Source of the DNA: an uncultured Collinsella sp.
GTDB taxonomy: Bacteria; Actinomycetota; Coriobacteriia; Coriobacteriales; Coriobacteriaceae
NCBI GenBank assembly: GCA_958433005.1
Contig: CAUAWV010000006.1
Location: 9,064 to 73,063, forward strand
Reading direction: 5' to 3'
DNA: 64,000 nt
In this document: positions 43,114 through 53,700 of the stretch, one piece after another
How the letters are laid out: every line of letters begins with the position of its first letter
Numbering within the stretch: position 1 is the first letter of the stretch
Made by a program: the position numbers and the translations under genes
Notes under the pieces: generated by a model
The model's input: only the letters and a program-made list of their open reading frames with translations
What the model was told of the DNA's origin: nothing
The model's database searches: none

Positions 43114-45540
43114 ATGAATAAGATCTTCGACAACAAGCAGGAGTTTACCGAGCTCTATCGCGATGCCGTCATGAGCATCAGCGGTAAGAGCGTCGAGGCC
43201 GCCAGCGACCTCGACCGCTTTAACGCCCTGGCCAAGCTCGTGGCCGAGAAGGCGCGCACCGTTGCCACCAAGAGTGACGCCCGCGTCACCGCCGAGGGCA
43301 AAAAGCGCGTGTACTACTTCTCGATCGAGTTTTTGATCGGCCGCCTGCTCGACAACTACCTGCTCAACTTTGGCGTGCGCGACATGGTCGCCGAGGCGCT
43401 CGACGACATGGGCTTTGACCTGTCCGTCATCGAGAACCAGGAGCCCGATCCGGCCCTGGGCAACGGTGGCCTGGGTCGTCTGGCCGCGTGCTTCCTGGAT
43501 TCCATGGCAGCCGAGGGCATTGCCGGCTACGGCAACGGCATGCGCTACCGCTACGGCCTGTTTAAGCAGGAGATTGTCAACGGCAGCCAGGTCGAGGCCA
43601 CCGACGAGTGGCTCACCCACGGCTATCCCTGGGAGGTCCGTCGTCAGGACAAGGCCGTGACCATCAAGTTTGGTGGCCATGTTGAGGGCTTTGAGGAGAA
43701 CGGCCGCACGTTCTACCGCACGGTGGACACGCAGGACATCCTGGCTGTCCCTTATGACATCCCCGTCGTGGGCTATGCCGGCGAGACCGTCAACAAGCTG
43801 CGCGTCTGGGCTGCCGAGCCGGTCGAGGAGCACTTTGATCTGGAGGCCTTCAACCGCGGCGACTATGCTCTGGCCGATGCCGAGCGCGCTGAGGCCGAGG
43901 CCATCAGCGCCATCCTCTACCCCAACGACGCCGGCGAGCACGGCCGTCTGCTGCGCCTGAAGCAGGAGTACCTGTTTGTCTCGGCCGGTATCTACAGCCT
44001 GCTCGACACCTTTGAGAAGGAGCACGGCGCGAACTGGGAGCTGCTGCCGCAGTTTGTGGCCATCCACACCAACGATACCCACCCCGCCATGTGCGGCCCC
44101 GAGCTCATGCGTATCCTCATCGACGAGAAGAAGCTTGAGTGGGATGACGCCTGGAACATCGTGACGCAGGTCGTGAGCTACACCAACCACACCATCCTGC
44201 CCGAGGCCTTGGAGAAGTGGCCCATCGGCACGTTCTCTAAGCTCCTCCCCCGCGTGTACCAGATCATCGACGAGATCAGCCGTCGTTGGCACGAGTCGTT
44301 CGACACCTCGCAGGAGGGCTGGCAGGAGCGTCTGCGCCAGACCGCCATCCTGTGGGACGGCGAGATTCGCATGGCCAACCTGTCCGTGATCTGCAGCCAT
44401 AGCGTTAACGGCGTGGCCAAGATCCACTCCGACATCATCAAGAACATCGTGCTCAAGGACTTCTATGCCTTGACGCCCGAGAAGTTTAACAACAAGACCA
44501 ACGGCATCTCGCACCGTCGCTTCTTTGCCGAGGCCAACCCCACCTACGCCAAGCTTGTGACCGAGGCCATTGGCGACGGCTGGCTCAAGGACGCCTTTGA
44601 GCTTGAGAAACTCAAGGAGTTTAAGGACGACACCGAGTTCTTGAAGGCCGTAGGTGCCTCCAAGCGCGCTAACAAGGAGCGCCTTGCCGCCTACGTCAAG
44701 GCCGAGACCGGTCTGGTCATTGACCCCAACACCGTCTTCGATGTCCAGGTAAAGCGCTTCCATGCCTACAAGCGCCAGCTCATGAACGTCATGAAGGTGA
44801 TGGACATCTACAACCGTCGCATTGCCGATCCCAACTTCCACGTGACGCCGACGACCTTCATCTTTAGTGGCAAGGCTGCCTCGAGCTACACCTTTGCCAA
44901 GGAGACCATCCGCCTCATTAACTCCGTTGCCGACGTCATCAACAACGATGCCCGCGTCAACGAGGTCATGAAGGTCTGCTTTATCCCCAACTTCCGCGTG
45001 AGCAACGCCCAGCTCATCTACCCCGCCGCCGAGATCTCGGAGCAGATCTCCACGGCCGGCAAGGAGGCCTCGGGCACGTCCAACATGAAGCTCATGATGA
45101 ACGGCGCCATTACGCTGGGCACCCTCGACGGCGCCAACATCGAGATCGCCGATCTGGCCGGCCGCGAGAACGAGGCCATCTTTGGCCTGACCGCCCCCGA
45201 GGTCGAGCAGCTCTGGGCATCCAACAGCTACTTTGCGTGGGATACCCTCAACGGCGACCGCGAGCGTCTGGGCCGCGTGATGGACGAGCTCAAGGACAAC
45301 ACGTTTGCGGGTCTTTCGGGCAACTTCGAGAGCATCTACAACGAGCTCATGAACAACAACGACCCCGACCTGGTCATGGCAGACTTCCGCAGCTACGTCG
45401 ACGCCTGGGAGAAGCTCACGAACAGCTACGGCGACCAGGAGACCTGGAACCGCAAGGCCCTGCTCAACACCGCCTCGAGCGGCTGGTTCTCGAGCGACCG
45501 CACTATTCGCGAGTACCGCGACGAGATCTGGCACGCGTAA
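43114..45540 (+). CDS. glgP: GlgP glycogen phosphorylase
   Basis: Releases glucose-1-phosphate from glycogen chain ends; PLP-dependent GT35. The 808-residue product shows YYFSIEFLIGRLL, DPALGNGGLGRLAACFLDS, GNGMRYRYG, VKRFHAYKRQ and the PLP-lysine region EASGTSNMKLMMNGA. Length is typical. AAAGGAAC lies just before the ATG. It follows glgB by 94 bp. A GC-rich inverted repeat (45576-45606) lies between its end and glgC. Confidence 0.97.
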   Translation: MNKIFDNKQEFTELYRDAVMSISGKSVEAASDLDRFNALAKLVAEKARTVATKSDARVTAEGKKRVYYFSIEFLIGRLLDNYLLNFGVRDMVAEALDDMGFDLSVIENQEPDPALGNGGLGRLAACFLDSMAAEGIAGYGNGMRYRYGLFKQEIVNGSQVEATDEWLTHGYPWEVRRQDKAVTIKFGGHVEGFEENGRTFYRTVDTQDILAVPYDIPVVGYAGETVNKLRVWAAEPVEEHFDLEAFNRGDYALADAERAEAEAISAILYPNDAGEHGRLLRLKQEYLFVSAGIYSLLDTFEKEHGANWELLPQFVAIHTNDTHPAMCGPELMRILIDEKKLEWDDAWNIVTQVVSYTNHTILPEALEKWPIGTFSKLLPRVYQIIDEISRRWHESFDTSQEGWQERLRQTAILWDGEIRMANLSVICSHSVNGVAKIHSDIIKNIVLKDFYALTPEKFNNKTNGISHRRFFAEANPTYAKLVTEAIGDGWLKDAFELEKLKEFKDDTEFLKAVGASKRANKERLAAYVKAETGLVIDPNTVFDVQVKRFHAYKRQLMNVMKVMDIYNRRIADPNFHVTPTTFIFSGKAASSYTFAKETIRLINSVADVINNDARVNEVMKVCFIPNFRVSNAQLIYPAAEISEQISTAGKEASGTSNMKLMMNGAITLGTLDGANIEIADLAGRENEAIFGLTAPEVEQLWASNSYFAWDTLNGDRERLGRVMDELKDNTFAGLSGNFESIYNELMNNNDPDLVMADFRSYVDAWEKLTNSYGDQETWNRKALLNTASSGWFSSDRTIREYRDEIWHA

Positions 45541-45575
45541 AGGCGCGCGAGCTCCCTTTGCCGCACGGCATTATT

Positions 45576-45606
45576 CGACGGGCGTGACGTTGCGCCGCGC
45601 CCGTCG
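45576..45606 (+). other. Stem-loop between glgP and glgC
   Basis: CGACGGGCG / CGCCCGTCG with a 13-nt loop, without a T run. It may protect or process the mRNA rather than end it. Confidence 0.45.
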
Positions 45607-45646
45607 CTAATGGGTTTAAGAACATCGATGACAGAAGGAGAAATCG

Positions 45647-46795
45647 ATGAGTAAGAAAGAATGCATCGCGATGCTCCTCGCAGGAGGACAGGGCAGCCGA
45701 TTGGGGGCACTCACCCAAAAGATCGCTAAGCCGGCGGTCAGCTTTGGTGGCAAGTTCCGCATTATCGACTTTTCGCTCTCCAACTGCTCCAACTCGGGCA
45801 TCGACACGGTGGGCGTTCTGACGCAGTACCGTCCCTACCTGCTGCATGCCTACGTGGGCTCCGGCGAGGCGTGGGATCTGGACAGCCGCGACGGCGGCGT
45901 GTCGATCCTGCCGCCGTACGAGACGCAGACCGGCGGCGCCTGGTATGCGGGCACGGCCGACGCCATTACGCAGAACCTCGACTACATCAAGGCCAACGAC
46001 CCCAAGTACGTCCTGATTCTTTCGGGCGATCACCTGTATCGCATGGACTACCGCAAGATGCTCAAGACGCACATTGAGAACAACGCCGACCTCACGGTGA
46101 GCGTTATGCCCGTGCCGTGGGAGGAGGCCAGCCGCTTTGGCATCCTGACCACCGACCCCGAGGACGGCCGCATCACCAAGTTCACCGAGAAGCCCGAGAA
46201 GCCCGATTCGAACCTCGCGTCCATGGGCATCTACATCTTCTCGGCCGACGTGCTGATCGAGGCGCTCGAGGAGGACGCTCTGGACCAGCGCTCGAGCCAC
46301 GACTTTGGCAAGGACATCATCCCCAAGCTGCTCGGTGAGAACAAGCGCCTGTACAGCTACGAGTTCCACGGCTTTTGGAAGGACGTCGGCACCATCGCCA
46401 GCTTCCACGAGACCTCAATGGACCTGCTGGGTAACAACCCCGAGTTCGATCTGTTCGACAAGAACTTCCCCATCATGTCCAACATCACCACGCGTCCGCC
46501 GCACTACATTGGACCGGACGGCCGCCTGGACGACTGCCTGGTCTCCAACGGCTGCAAGATCTACGGCACCGCTCGCCACTCGATCCTTTCGACCGATGTC
46601 ATCATCGAGGAGCGCGCCGTGGTCGAGGACTCCGTGCTGCTGCCGGGTGCGCACGTTAAGAGCGGCGCGCACATCTGCCGCGCTATTTTGGGCGAGAACT
46701 CCACGGTCGAAGAGGGCGTGAAGCTCGGCTCTGTCGATACCACCAAGGATACGGCCGTCGTTGGAAATGACGTCGTTATCGGGAAGGGGGAATGA
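45647..46795 (+). CDS. glgC: GlgC glucose-1-phosphate adenylyltransferase
   Basis: Makes ADP-glucose from glucose-1-phosphate and ATP. The 382-residue product has the nucleotidyltransferase N terminus LLAGGQGSRLG, KPAVSFGGKFRIIDFSLSN, GTADAITQN, SGDHLYRMDY and a left-handed beta-helix C domain. GGAGAAATCG precedes the ATG. It is paired with glgD, as in Firmicutes, where GlgC and GlgD form a mixed tetramer. Confidence 0.96.
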   Translation: MSKKECIAMLLAGGQGSRLGALTQKIAKPAVSFGGKFRIIDFSLSNCSNSGIDTVGVLTQYRPYLLHAYVGSGEAWDLDSRDGGVSILPPYETQTGGAWYAGTADAITQNLDYIKANDPKYVLILSGDHLYRMDYRKMLKTHIENNADLTVSVMPVPWEEASRFGILTTDPEDGRITKFTEKPEKPDSNLASMGIYIFSADVLIEALEEDALDQRSSHDFGKDIIPKLLGENKRLYSYEFHGFWKDVGTIASFHETSMDLLGNNPEFDLFDKNFPIMSNITTRPPHYIGPDGRLDDCLVSNGCKIYGTARHSILSTDVIIEERAVVEDSVLLPGAHVKSGAHICRAILGENSTVEEGVKLGSVDTTKDTAVVGNDVVIGKGE

Positions 46796-46799
46796 TCCG

Positions 46800-47927
46800 A
46801 TGATCAATCGCAAGGCCATCGGTTACATCACCGCTAACTACTCTTCGTCCTACGGCAGCGTGCTGCTCAAGGATCGTCCCATCGCGTCCGTTCCGTTTTT
46901 GGGCCGCTACCGCCTGATCGACTTCCCGCTGTCCAACATGATGAATGCCGGCATCAAGACCGTCGGCGTCGTCATGCCGGGTAACTACCGTTCGCTGATC
47001 GACCACGTAGGCTCGGGCAAGGACTGGGGCCTGGACCGCAAGAAGGGCGGCCTGTTCATGGTGCCCGGCAACGCGTATGGCACCACCAAGGGCGGCATGC
47101 GCTTCCTGCTGCGCGACATCATCTCCAACAAGACGCTGTTCCAGCGCTCGGAGAAGCCCTATGTTGTGATGATGGGCACCAACATCATCTTTAACATGGA
47201 CCTCAACACCATCATCGAGGCGCACGAGAACTCCGGCGCCCAAATGACCGTGGTGTACTGCAAGGCCACGCGCAATGTCGAAGACGAGACCAAACTCGAG
47301 ATTAACGAGAACGGCCGCCTGACGGGCGTGAGCGCCGGCGTCGTGTACGGCGACAACGCCTCCATGGACTGCTGCATCGTCAACCGCGAGACGCTGCTCG
47401 AGATCATCGATCACTACCAGGCCGCCGACTATCTGGACCTGCTCGAGGCACTCCAGGGCGACTTTGGCAACATCGACGTGTGCAGCTACGAGTACAAGGG
47501 CGAGGTCGTGGGCGTGTTTAGCGAGAAGTCGCTGTATCGCCGCAGCATGGACCTGCTCGACCAGACCGTAGCCGACCAGCTCTTTGACCCCGAGCGCCCG
47601 ATCCTGACCAAGGCTCACGACGTGCCGCCTTCGCGCTATGCGACCGGCAGCCACGCGTGCAACTCGATCATCTCGGCCGGCTGCATCATCAAGGGCACCG
47701 TGCGCAACTCGATCCTGTCGCGCGGCGTTGTGGTCGAGGAAGGCGCTTCGGTCACCAATTCGATCATCAACCAGAGCTGCATCATCAAGAGCGGCGCCCG
47801 CGTTGAGAACGCCATTCTGGACAAAAACAACGTGGTTCCCACCAACACCGAGCTTCGCGGCACGCCCGAGAACATCCTGGTGCTGGGCAAGGCTCCGTTA
47901 ACTTGCGACACCACCATCGTACGTTAA
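46800..47927 (+). CDS. glgD: GlgD ADP-glucose pyrophosphorylase regulatory subunit
   Basis: A 375-residue GlgC homologue. It keeps the fold (RYRLIDFPLSNMMNAG, HVGSGKDWGLDRKKGG) but has SSSYGSVLL in place of the AGGxGxRL nucleotide loop, so it is probably non-catalytic and acts by activating GlgC. The ATG at 46800 is 4 bp after the glgC stop and follows GGGGG; the longer in-frame extension lies within glgC. Confidence 0.92.
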   Translation: MINRKAIGYITANYSSSYGSVLLKDRPIASVPFLGRYRLIDFPLSNMMNAGIKTVGVVMPGNYRSLIDHVGSGKDWGLDRKKGGLFMVPGNAYGTTKGGMRFLLRDIISNKTLFQRSEKPYVVMMGTNIIFNMDLNTIIEAHENSGAQMTVVYCKATRNVEDETKLEINENGRLTGVSAGVVYGDNASMDCCIVNRETLLEIIDHYQAADYLDLLEALQGDFGNIDVCSYEYKGEVVGVFSEKSLYRRSMDLLDQTVADQLFDPERPILTKAHDVPPSRYATGSHACNSIISAGCIIKGTVRNSILSRGVVVEEGASVTNSIINQSCIIKSGARVENAILDKNNVVPTNTELRGTPENILVLGKAPLTCDTTIVR

Positions 47928-47959
47928 CGTTGGCACCGCAACATCGCTCGTAACATGTA

Positions 47960-47993
47960 GAATAGCCGCCCGGTTTGTGCCAGGCGGCTATTC
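47960..47993 (+). other. Stem-loop between glgD and glgA
   Basis: GAATAGCCGCC (47960-47970) pairs with GGCGGCTATTC (47983-47993) around a 12-nt loop. No long T run follows, so it could be a weak terminator or an RNA-processing site that separates glgA from the upstream genes. Confidence 0.5.
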
Positions 47994-48017
47994 TCGAATT
48001 GCAACATGGGAGACAAT

Positions 48018-50339
48018 ATGGCAGATTCCAGCAAAAAGATGCAGATCGTGTTTGCCTCGGCCGAGTGCGCACCGTTTGTGAAGACCGGTGGCCTGGGCGA
48101 CGTGGCGGGCTCGCTGCCTGCGGCGCTTGTGCGCGCCGGCGCCGAGGTCATCGTCATGGTGCCCAAGTACGCCACCATCAAGGACGAGTACAAGGCGCAG
48201 ATGGAGCACTTCTCCGACTTTTACGTGAGCCTGGGCTGGCGCAATGAGTACTGCGGACTCGAGAAGCTCGAGCACGACGGCGTCACGTATATGTTCATCG
48301 ACAACGAGCGTTACTTTGCGCGCGACTATCCGTACGGCTTCTTTGATGACGGCGAGCGCTTTGCATTCTTCTCCAAGGCCATCACCGAGAGCCTGCAGCA
48401 CCTGCCGGCCGGCTTTGAGTGTGACATCCTCCACTGCAATGACTGGCAGACGGCACTGGCGCCCGTGTTCTTGCGCGAGTTCTACCAGGGCCTGCCGCTG
48501 TACGACCGTGTCAAGACCGTGTTCTCGATCCACAACGTGGCGTTCCAGGGCCAGTTCAGCGACACCGTGATGGAGGACATTCTGGGTGTGGCGCATATTC
48601 CGGCGGCCGCCTCGCAGCTGCGTTGCGATGCCTGCAGCATCAACTACATGCTGGGCGCGCTGCGCTATGCCGATGCCATCACCACGGTGAGCCCCACCTA
48701 TGCCAACGAGATCCAGACGCCCGAGTTTGGCGAGGGCCTGGACGGCGTTCTGCGCGAGCGCTCCTATGCGCTGCAGGGTATCCTGAACGGCATTGATGTG
48801 GCAGGCTTTGACCCGGCGACCGACAAGCGCATTGCCGCCAACTACACCGTGGAGGACCGTTCCGGCAAGGCCGTGTGCAAGGCCAAGCTGCAGGAAGAGC
48901 TGGGGCTCGAGGTTCGCGACGACCGCCCGCTCATGGTGATGGTCACGCGCCTGACGCGCCAAAAGGGCATGGACCTGGTCATGTACGCGCTCGACCGCAT
49001 TCTGGCCGGCGGCGTGCAGGTGGCGGTGCTGGGCACCGGCGACCGCGACTACGAGGACGGCCTGCGCTACTTCCAGGACAAGTACCCCGGCACCATGGCC
49101 GCGCGCATCGAGTTCGATCCGGCGCTGTCGCAGCGCATGTATGCTGCCGCCGACATGTTCCTGATGCCGTCGAAGTTTGAGCCCTGCGGCCTGTCGCAGA
49201 TCATCGCCATGCGCTACGGTACCCTGCCTATCGTACGCGAGACCGGTGGTCTGAAGGACACGGTGATTCCGTATAACGAGTTTACCGGCGAGGGCACGGG
49301 CTTCTCGTTTAGTAACTTTAACGGCGACGAGATGGGCGACGCCGTGTTCCGTGCGGCACGCCTGTTCTGGGACAACCGCGATGCCTGGAACCAGCTGGTC
49401 ACGCAGGCCATGAGCCAGGACTTTAGCTGGACGCGCTCGGCCGACAAGTATCTGGACCTGTACTTCTTTATGCATCCGGAGATTGAGAGGCCTGTGGCTG
49501 TTGTCGACGAGCCTGTGGTTGTGGCTGAGAAAGTTGAGGCCGAGCCCGAGGTTGTGGCCGAGCCCGAGCCCAAGGCCGAGTCGGTTGTTGAGGCGCCCGC
49601 TGCTGCTGAGGAGCCCAAGGCTGAGGAGAAGCCGGCTGCGAAGCCTGCGGCAAAGAAGACCACGACTCGTAAGACGACGACTAAAAAGGCCACGACAACG
49701 AAGGCCGCTGCGAGTAAGACCACCACTGCCAAGGCAACTACCGCCAAGGCAACGACCACGCGCAAGCGCACCACCGCAGCTGCCAAGAAGGCCGCCGAGG
49801 CCGAGGCTGCTCCCGAGGTAAAGGCCGAGACCGTCACCGCCGAGGATAAGCCTGCGGCAAAGGCTCCGGCCAAGACCGCTACCAAGAAGACGACCACGAC
49901 CGCCAAGAAGGCAACAGCTGCCAAGAAGACCACGGCAACGAAGTCGACGGCCGCCAAGGCTACTGCGACCAAGGCCGCTCCGAAGGCCGCCGCAAATGCT
50001 ACTGCGACCAAGGCCGAGGCAGCTGTCGAGGCCAAGCCGACCGCCAAGACCACCACGCGCAAGCGCACTGCAACGACGGCCAAAAAGACCACGACCAAGG
50101 CTGCTGCTCCTAAGGCGGAAGCTAAGGCCGAGGCCAAACCCGCAGTAAAGGCCAAGCCTGCGCCGAAGGCCGCCGAGGTCAAGCCCGCTGCCGCCAAAGA
50201 GGAGCCCAAGGCCGAGGTAAAGGCCAAGCCCGAGCCCACAATGGAGACCCCGGTCTCCCCCGCCGCCGCAACCGAGAAAAAGGCGCCGTCGAAGAAGACT
50301 TCCGTCCGCAAGGCAACGGCCACCCGCAAGCGCCGCTAA
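48018..50339 (+). CDS. glgA: GlgA glycogen synthase with a ~280-residue histone-like tail
   Basis: GT5 enzyme that extends glycogen from ADP-glucose. The first 490 residues are typical GlgA: ECAPFVKTGGLGDVAGSLP (with the KTGGL motif), NDWQTALAPVFL, VFSIHNVAFQGQF, and MPSKFEPCGLSQIIAMRYG. The family usually ends near there. Here a further 280 residues follow: a Glu/Pro/Val/Ala part (about 490-540), then long Lys/Thr/Ala runs with TTRKTTTKKATTTK-like units, ending KATATRKRR. The ATG at 48018 follows GGGAG by 5 nt; another lies at 48006. Confidence 0.94.
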   Translation: MADSSKKMQIVFASAECAPFVKTGGLGDVAGSLPAALVRAGAEVIVMVPKYATIKDEYKAQMEHFSDFYVSLGWRNEYCGLEKLEHDGVTYMFIDNERYFARDYPYGFFDDGERFAFFSKAITESLQHLPAGFECDILHCNDWQTALAPVFLREFYQGLPLYDRVKTVFSIHNVAFQGQFSDTVMEDILGVAHIPAAASQLRCDACSINYMLGALRYADAITTVSPTYANEIQTPEFGEGLDGVLRERSYALQGILNGIDVAGFDPATDKRIAANYTVEDRSGKAVCKAKLQEELGLEVRDDRPLMVMVTRLTRQKGMDLVMYALDRILAGGVQVAVLGTGDRDYEDGLRYFQDKYPGTMAARIEFDPALSQRMYAAADMFLMPSKFEPCGLSQIIAMRYGTLPIVRETGGLKDTVIPYNEFTGEGTGFSFSNFNGDEMGDAVFRAARLFWDNRDAWNQLVTQAMSQDFSWTRSADKYLDLYFFMHPEIERPVAVVDEPVVVAEKVEAEPEVVAEPEPKAESVVEAPAAAEEPKAEEKPAAKPAAKKTTTRKTTTKKATTTKAAASKTTTAKATTAKATTTRKRTTAAAKKAAEAEAAPEVKAETVTAEDKPAAKAPAKTATKKTTTTAKKATAAKKTTATKSTAAKATATKAAPKAAANATATKAEAAVEAKPTAKTTTRKRTATTAKKTTTKAAAPKAEAKAEAKPAVKAKPAPKAAEVKPAAAKEEPKAEVKAKPEPTMETPVSPAAATEKKAPSKKTSVRKATATRKRR

Positions 50340-50370
50340 TCCGGACGATTAAAACTTAATCCAACGCAAA

Positions 50371-50402
50371 AGGGGGCGCCCCAACCAGGCGCCCCCTTCT
50401 TG
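50371..50402 (+). terminator. Terminator of glgA
   Basis: AGGGGGCGCC / GGCGCCCCCT stem with a CCAACCA loop, followed by TCTT. The T run is weak, the stem very strong. Confidence 0.8.
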
Positions 50403-50430
50403 GTTGAACTTCAGTATTAAAAAGAGGGCC

Positions 50431-50560
50431 GGTTTACTACGACAAAATAGCTCTGGCCGACCACGGGGAGTATTCTATGAAATTGGCAACGCTTCTACCT
50501 GCGGTTTTAATATCACCAAATTGACAGTGGTTGAGATCATTCAAATCGTCGTAGTAAACC
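50431..50560. repeat. Inverted-repeat element, family A copy 3
   Basis: Perfect 13-bp arms GGTTTACTACGAC (50431-50443) and complement (50548-50560). Core CTACCTGCGGTTTT at 50495-50508. It is 28 bp past the glgA terminator. Arms match those of copies 1 and 2; interior sequence otherwise differs. Confidence 0.9.
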
Positions 50561-50768
50561 GAAGTACTTTTGTTTGACTACAAATAGTATCCGTCTGGGC
50601 GTTTTCGAATACCGCGATAATTTGGGTGGTAAAACGATTTTCTAGGACAACCGTTCGCCGATGGTAAACGGATGTTGTTTATACAGCCTGTGAACAACAG
50701 ATATACTTACATCCTGTGCGTAAAGCCCATGGCCAGCAGGCCATGATTCTATTGAACTGGACCGTACT

Positions 50769-53700
50769 ATGAGATTGATACACAACAGCCGCCTGCCGCA
50801 GTTTCGCACTCCGTTTGGCGCTGTGACCACTGGCACTTCCGTTTCGCTCTCGGTGATCTTGGAGGATGCCGACCCCAACCAGGCAACGCTCACCCTGCGC
50901 ACCTGGGTCGATGAGATCGGCGAGTCTCGGTATCCCATGACGCATGAAGGCGACGGCATATTTTCCGTAGAGCTTGAGTGTACCGAGCCCTGTCTTATCT
51001 GGTACAGCTTTATCTGCAATATCGAGGGCCAGCCCGAGGTTCGCCTAGGCGCGCCGCAAGGTCGCACCGGCGGCGAGGGCGTAACCTACGACTACGCCGA
51101 AGTGCCGTCGTTCCAGGTCACCGTCTACAAGCACCGCGAGAACCGTCCCACCTGGTACGAGCGCGGTATGGTCTACCAGATCTTCCCCGATCGCTATGCT
51201 CGCGACGAAAACTGGCGCGAGCGCACGCTGGCCGAAGTCGAAAAGCCACGCAACGGAATCCAGCGCCGCATGGTCGAGGACTGGAACGAGCCGCCCGTGT
51301 ACGAGCGTGCCGAGGACGGATCCATCAAGACCTGGGACTTTTACGGCGGCTCGCTCAAGGGTATCCAAAATGACCTGCCCCGCATCGCCGAGCTGGGCTT
51401 TACGGCCATCTACCTCAACCCCATCTTTGAGGCCGCGAGCAACCACCGCTACGACACGGCCGACTACACCAAGATCGACCCAATCCTGGGCACCGAGCAG
51501 GATTTTACCGAGCTGTGCCAGGCAGCCGAGAAGCTGGGCATCTCCATCATCCTGGACGGCGTCTTTAACCATACGGGTGACGACTCCATCTATTTCAACC
51601 GCTACGGCAACTACCCCGGCGTGGGCGCGTGGCAGAGCGAGGACTCGCCGTGGCGCGATGCGTTTTATTTCCACGAGGACGGCTCGTACGACTGCTGGTG
51701 GGGCGTGGGCAACATGCCCGCCATCAATGAGAGCTCCGAGCTGGTACGCGAGCGGCTTCTGGGCAAGGACGGCGTGATCCGTAAATGGCTACGTGCCGGC
51801 GCTCATGGCTGGCGCCTGGACGTCGCTGACGAGCTTTCCGACGACTTCCTGGCCGAGATCAAGAAGGCCGTACTTGCCGAGAAGCCTGATGCACTGTTGC
51901 TCGGCGAAGTCTGGGAAGACGCCTCCAACAAGATCAGCTACGGCCATCTGCGTCGCTACCTACAGGGCTCCGAGTTGGACTCTGCTATGGATTACCCCTT
52001 CCGCGACATGGTCATCGGCTTTTTGATGGGCTACAAGAACGCCTACCAGGCAGCCGAGGATATCGAGACCCTGCGCGAGAACTACCCGAGCGAGGCATTG
52101 TCCTGCGCGCTCAATCTGCTTTCGAGTCACGACCGTCCGCGCATCATCTCGGTGCTCGGCGGCGGCCCCGACGAGTCGCAGCTGCCCGAGTGCGAGCGCA
52201 GCAAATGGCGCTTGGACGAGAACGCGATGGGACTGGCCAAGAGCCGCTTTTGGCTCGCCACGCTCATGCAGATGACCTTCCCCGGCGTGCCTTCGATCTA
52301 CTACGGCGACGAGTACGGCCTGGAGGGCCTTACCGATCCGGGCAACCGCCGCACCCTGCCCTTGAAGGAAGACCTGCACGACTTCGACACGCTGGCTATT
52401 GTCAAGAACGCTTCCGCCGTACGCCGCGCACTGCCGTTTATGATCGACGGCGAGATCAAGGCCTTCGCGCTCAACGACGAGGTGCTGGCCTACAACCGCA
52501 CGGGCAAGGATGGCGAGTCCGCGACGGTTATCATCAACCGCAGTCTGCGCAATTCGCACCGCGTGACGATTCCGGCGCTCGGCGAATGCGCGAGTGACGT
52601 CATCAGCGGTCGCGAGTGCGAGATACACAACGGTACGGTCACGCTCGATCTGTATCCGCTGGGCTCGTCGATCATCTATCACCATGCCGAGCAGCGCCTG
52701 CAGGAGCCGCTCGATCACGGCGCGGGCGTTGTGTGCCATATCACCTCGGTGCCCACCGACGATGGCAAGCCCGGCACGATCGGCGCACCCACGCGTCGCT
52801 TTATCGACCATCTGGCCGCTATGGGTATGCGCTACTGGCAGGTCCTGCCCGTCAACCCGACGGACTTCTTCCGCTCCCCTTACGCTGGGCCTTCGGCCTT
52901 TGCGGGCAATATTGACCTGCTGCCCGAGAGCCAAGAAGAGCTGGCGGCCGACTTTGAGACTTGGAAGGCCCGTGGCGGCGAGGATGCAGACCCGCTCTAC
53001 ACGGCGTTTAAACATCGCAACGCCGATTGGCTCGAGAAGTACTGCGTCTACATGGCCGTCAAGAAGTACTTTGAGGGCGAGTCGCGCCACGATTGGCCGG
53101 CCGATGTCGCGCGCTACAACGAGCATCTGATTGACGACAAGCGTTTCCACGACGAGGCAGAGCTGCAGGCGTACATGCAGTACCGCTTTGACCTTGCCTG
53201 GTGCGAGCTCATGAACTATGCGCACAAGAAGGGCATCGAGGTCATCGGCGACATTCCCATGTACGTTTCGGACGATTCGGCCGACGCGTGGAGCGAGCCC
53301 GAAAACTTCTGGCTTTCCGATACCGGCAAGGCAATCGAGATCTCCGGTGCGCCGCCCGATAACTTTGCGCCCGAGGGTCAGGTGTGGGGCAACCCGACGT
53401 TCCGCTGGGACCACATGAAGCAGAACGGCTACCGCTGGTGGATGGACCGTTTGCGTCGCGCGTTCTCGCTCTACGACCGCGTGCGCCTGGACCACTTCCT
53501 GGGATTCCACAGCTACTTTAGCATTCCCGCAGGCAAGGCCTGCGCCGACGGCCGCTGGCTGGCGGGTCCGGGCAAGGATCTGTTCCAGACTGCCTATGAC
53601 GAGCTGGGGCCGCTCAACTTTATCGCCGAGGACCTGGGCTACCTGACGCCCGGTGTTCGCGCCATGGCTTCGACTTGCGGCTTCCCCGGTATGGACGTGC

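Larger units (their letters stand above)
50340..50768. other. Gap between glgA and the amylase fusion
   Basis: Contains the glgA terminator (50371-50402) and repeat A3 (50431-50560). The last 200 bp are AT-rich and should hold the promoter of the next gene; a precise promoter is not clear. Confidence 0.65.

Noticed and set aside
42994..45534. An 846-codon open frame on the minus strand opposite glgP
   Set aside because: It mirrors glgP, a clear GT35 gene on the plus strand. High GC content leaves antisense frames open. No family resemblance or ribosome site.
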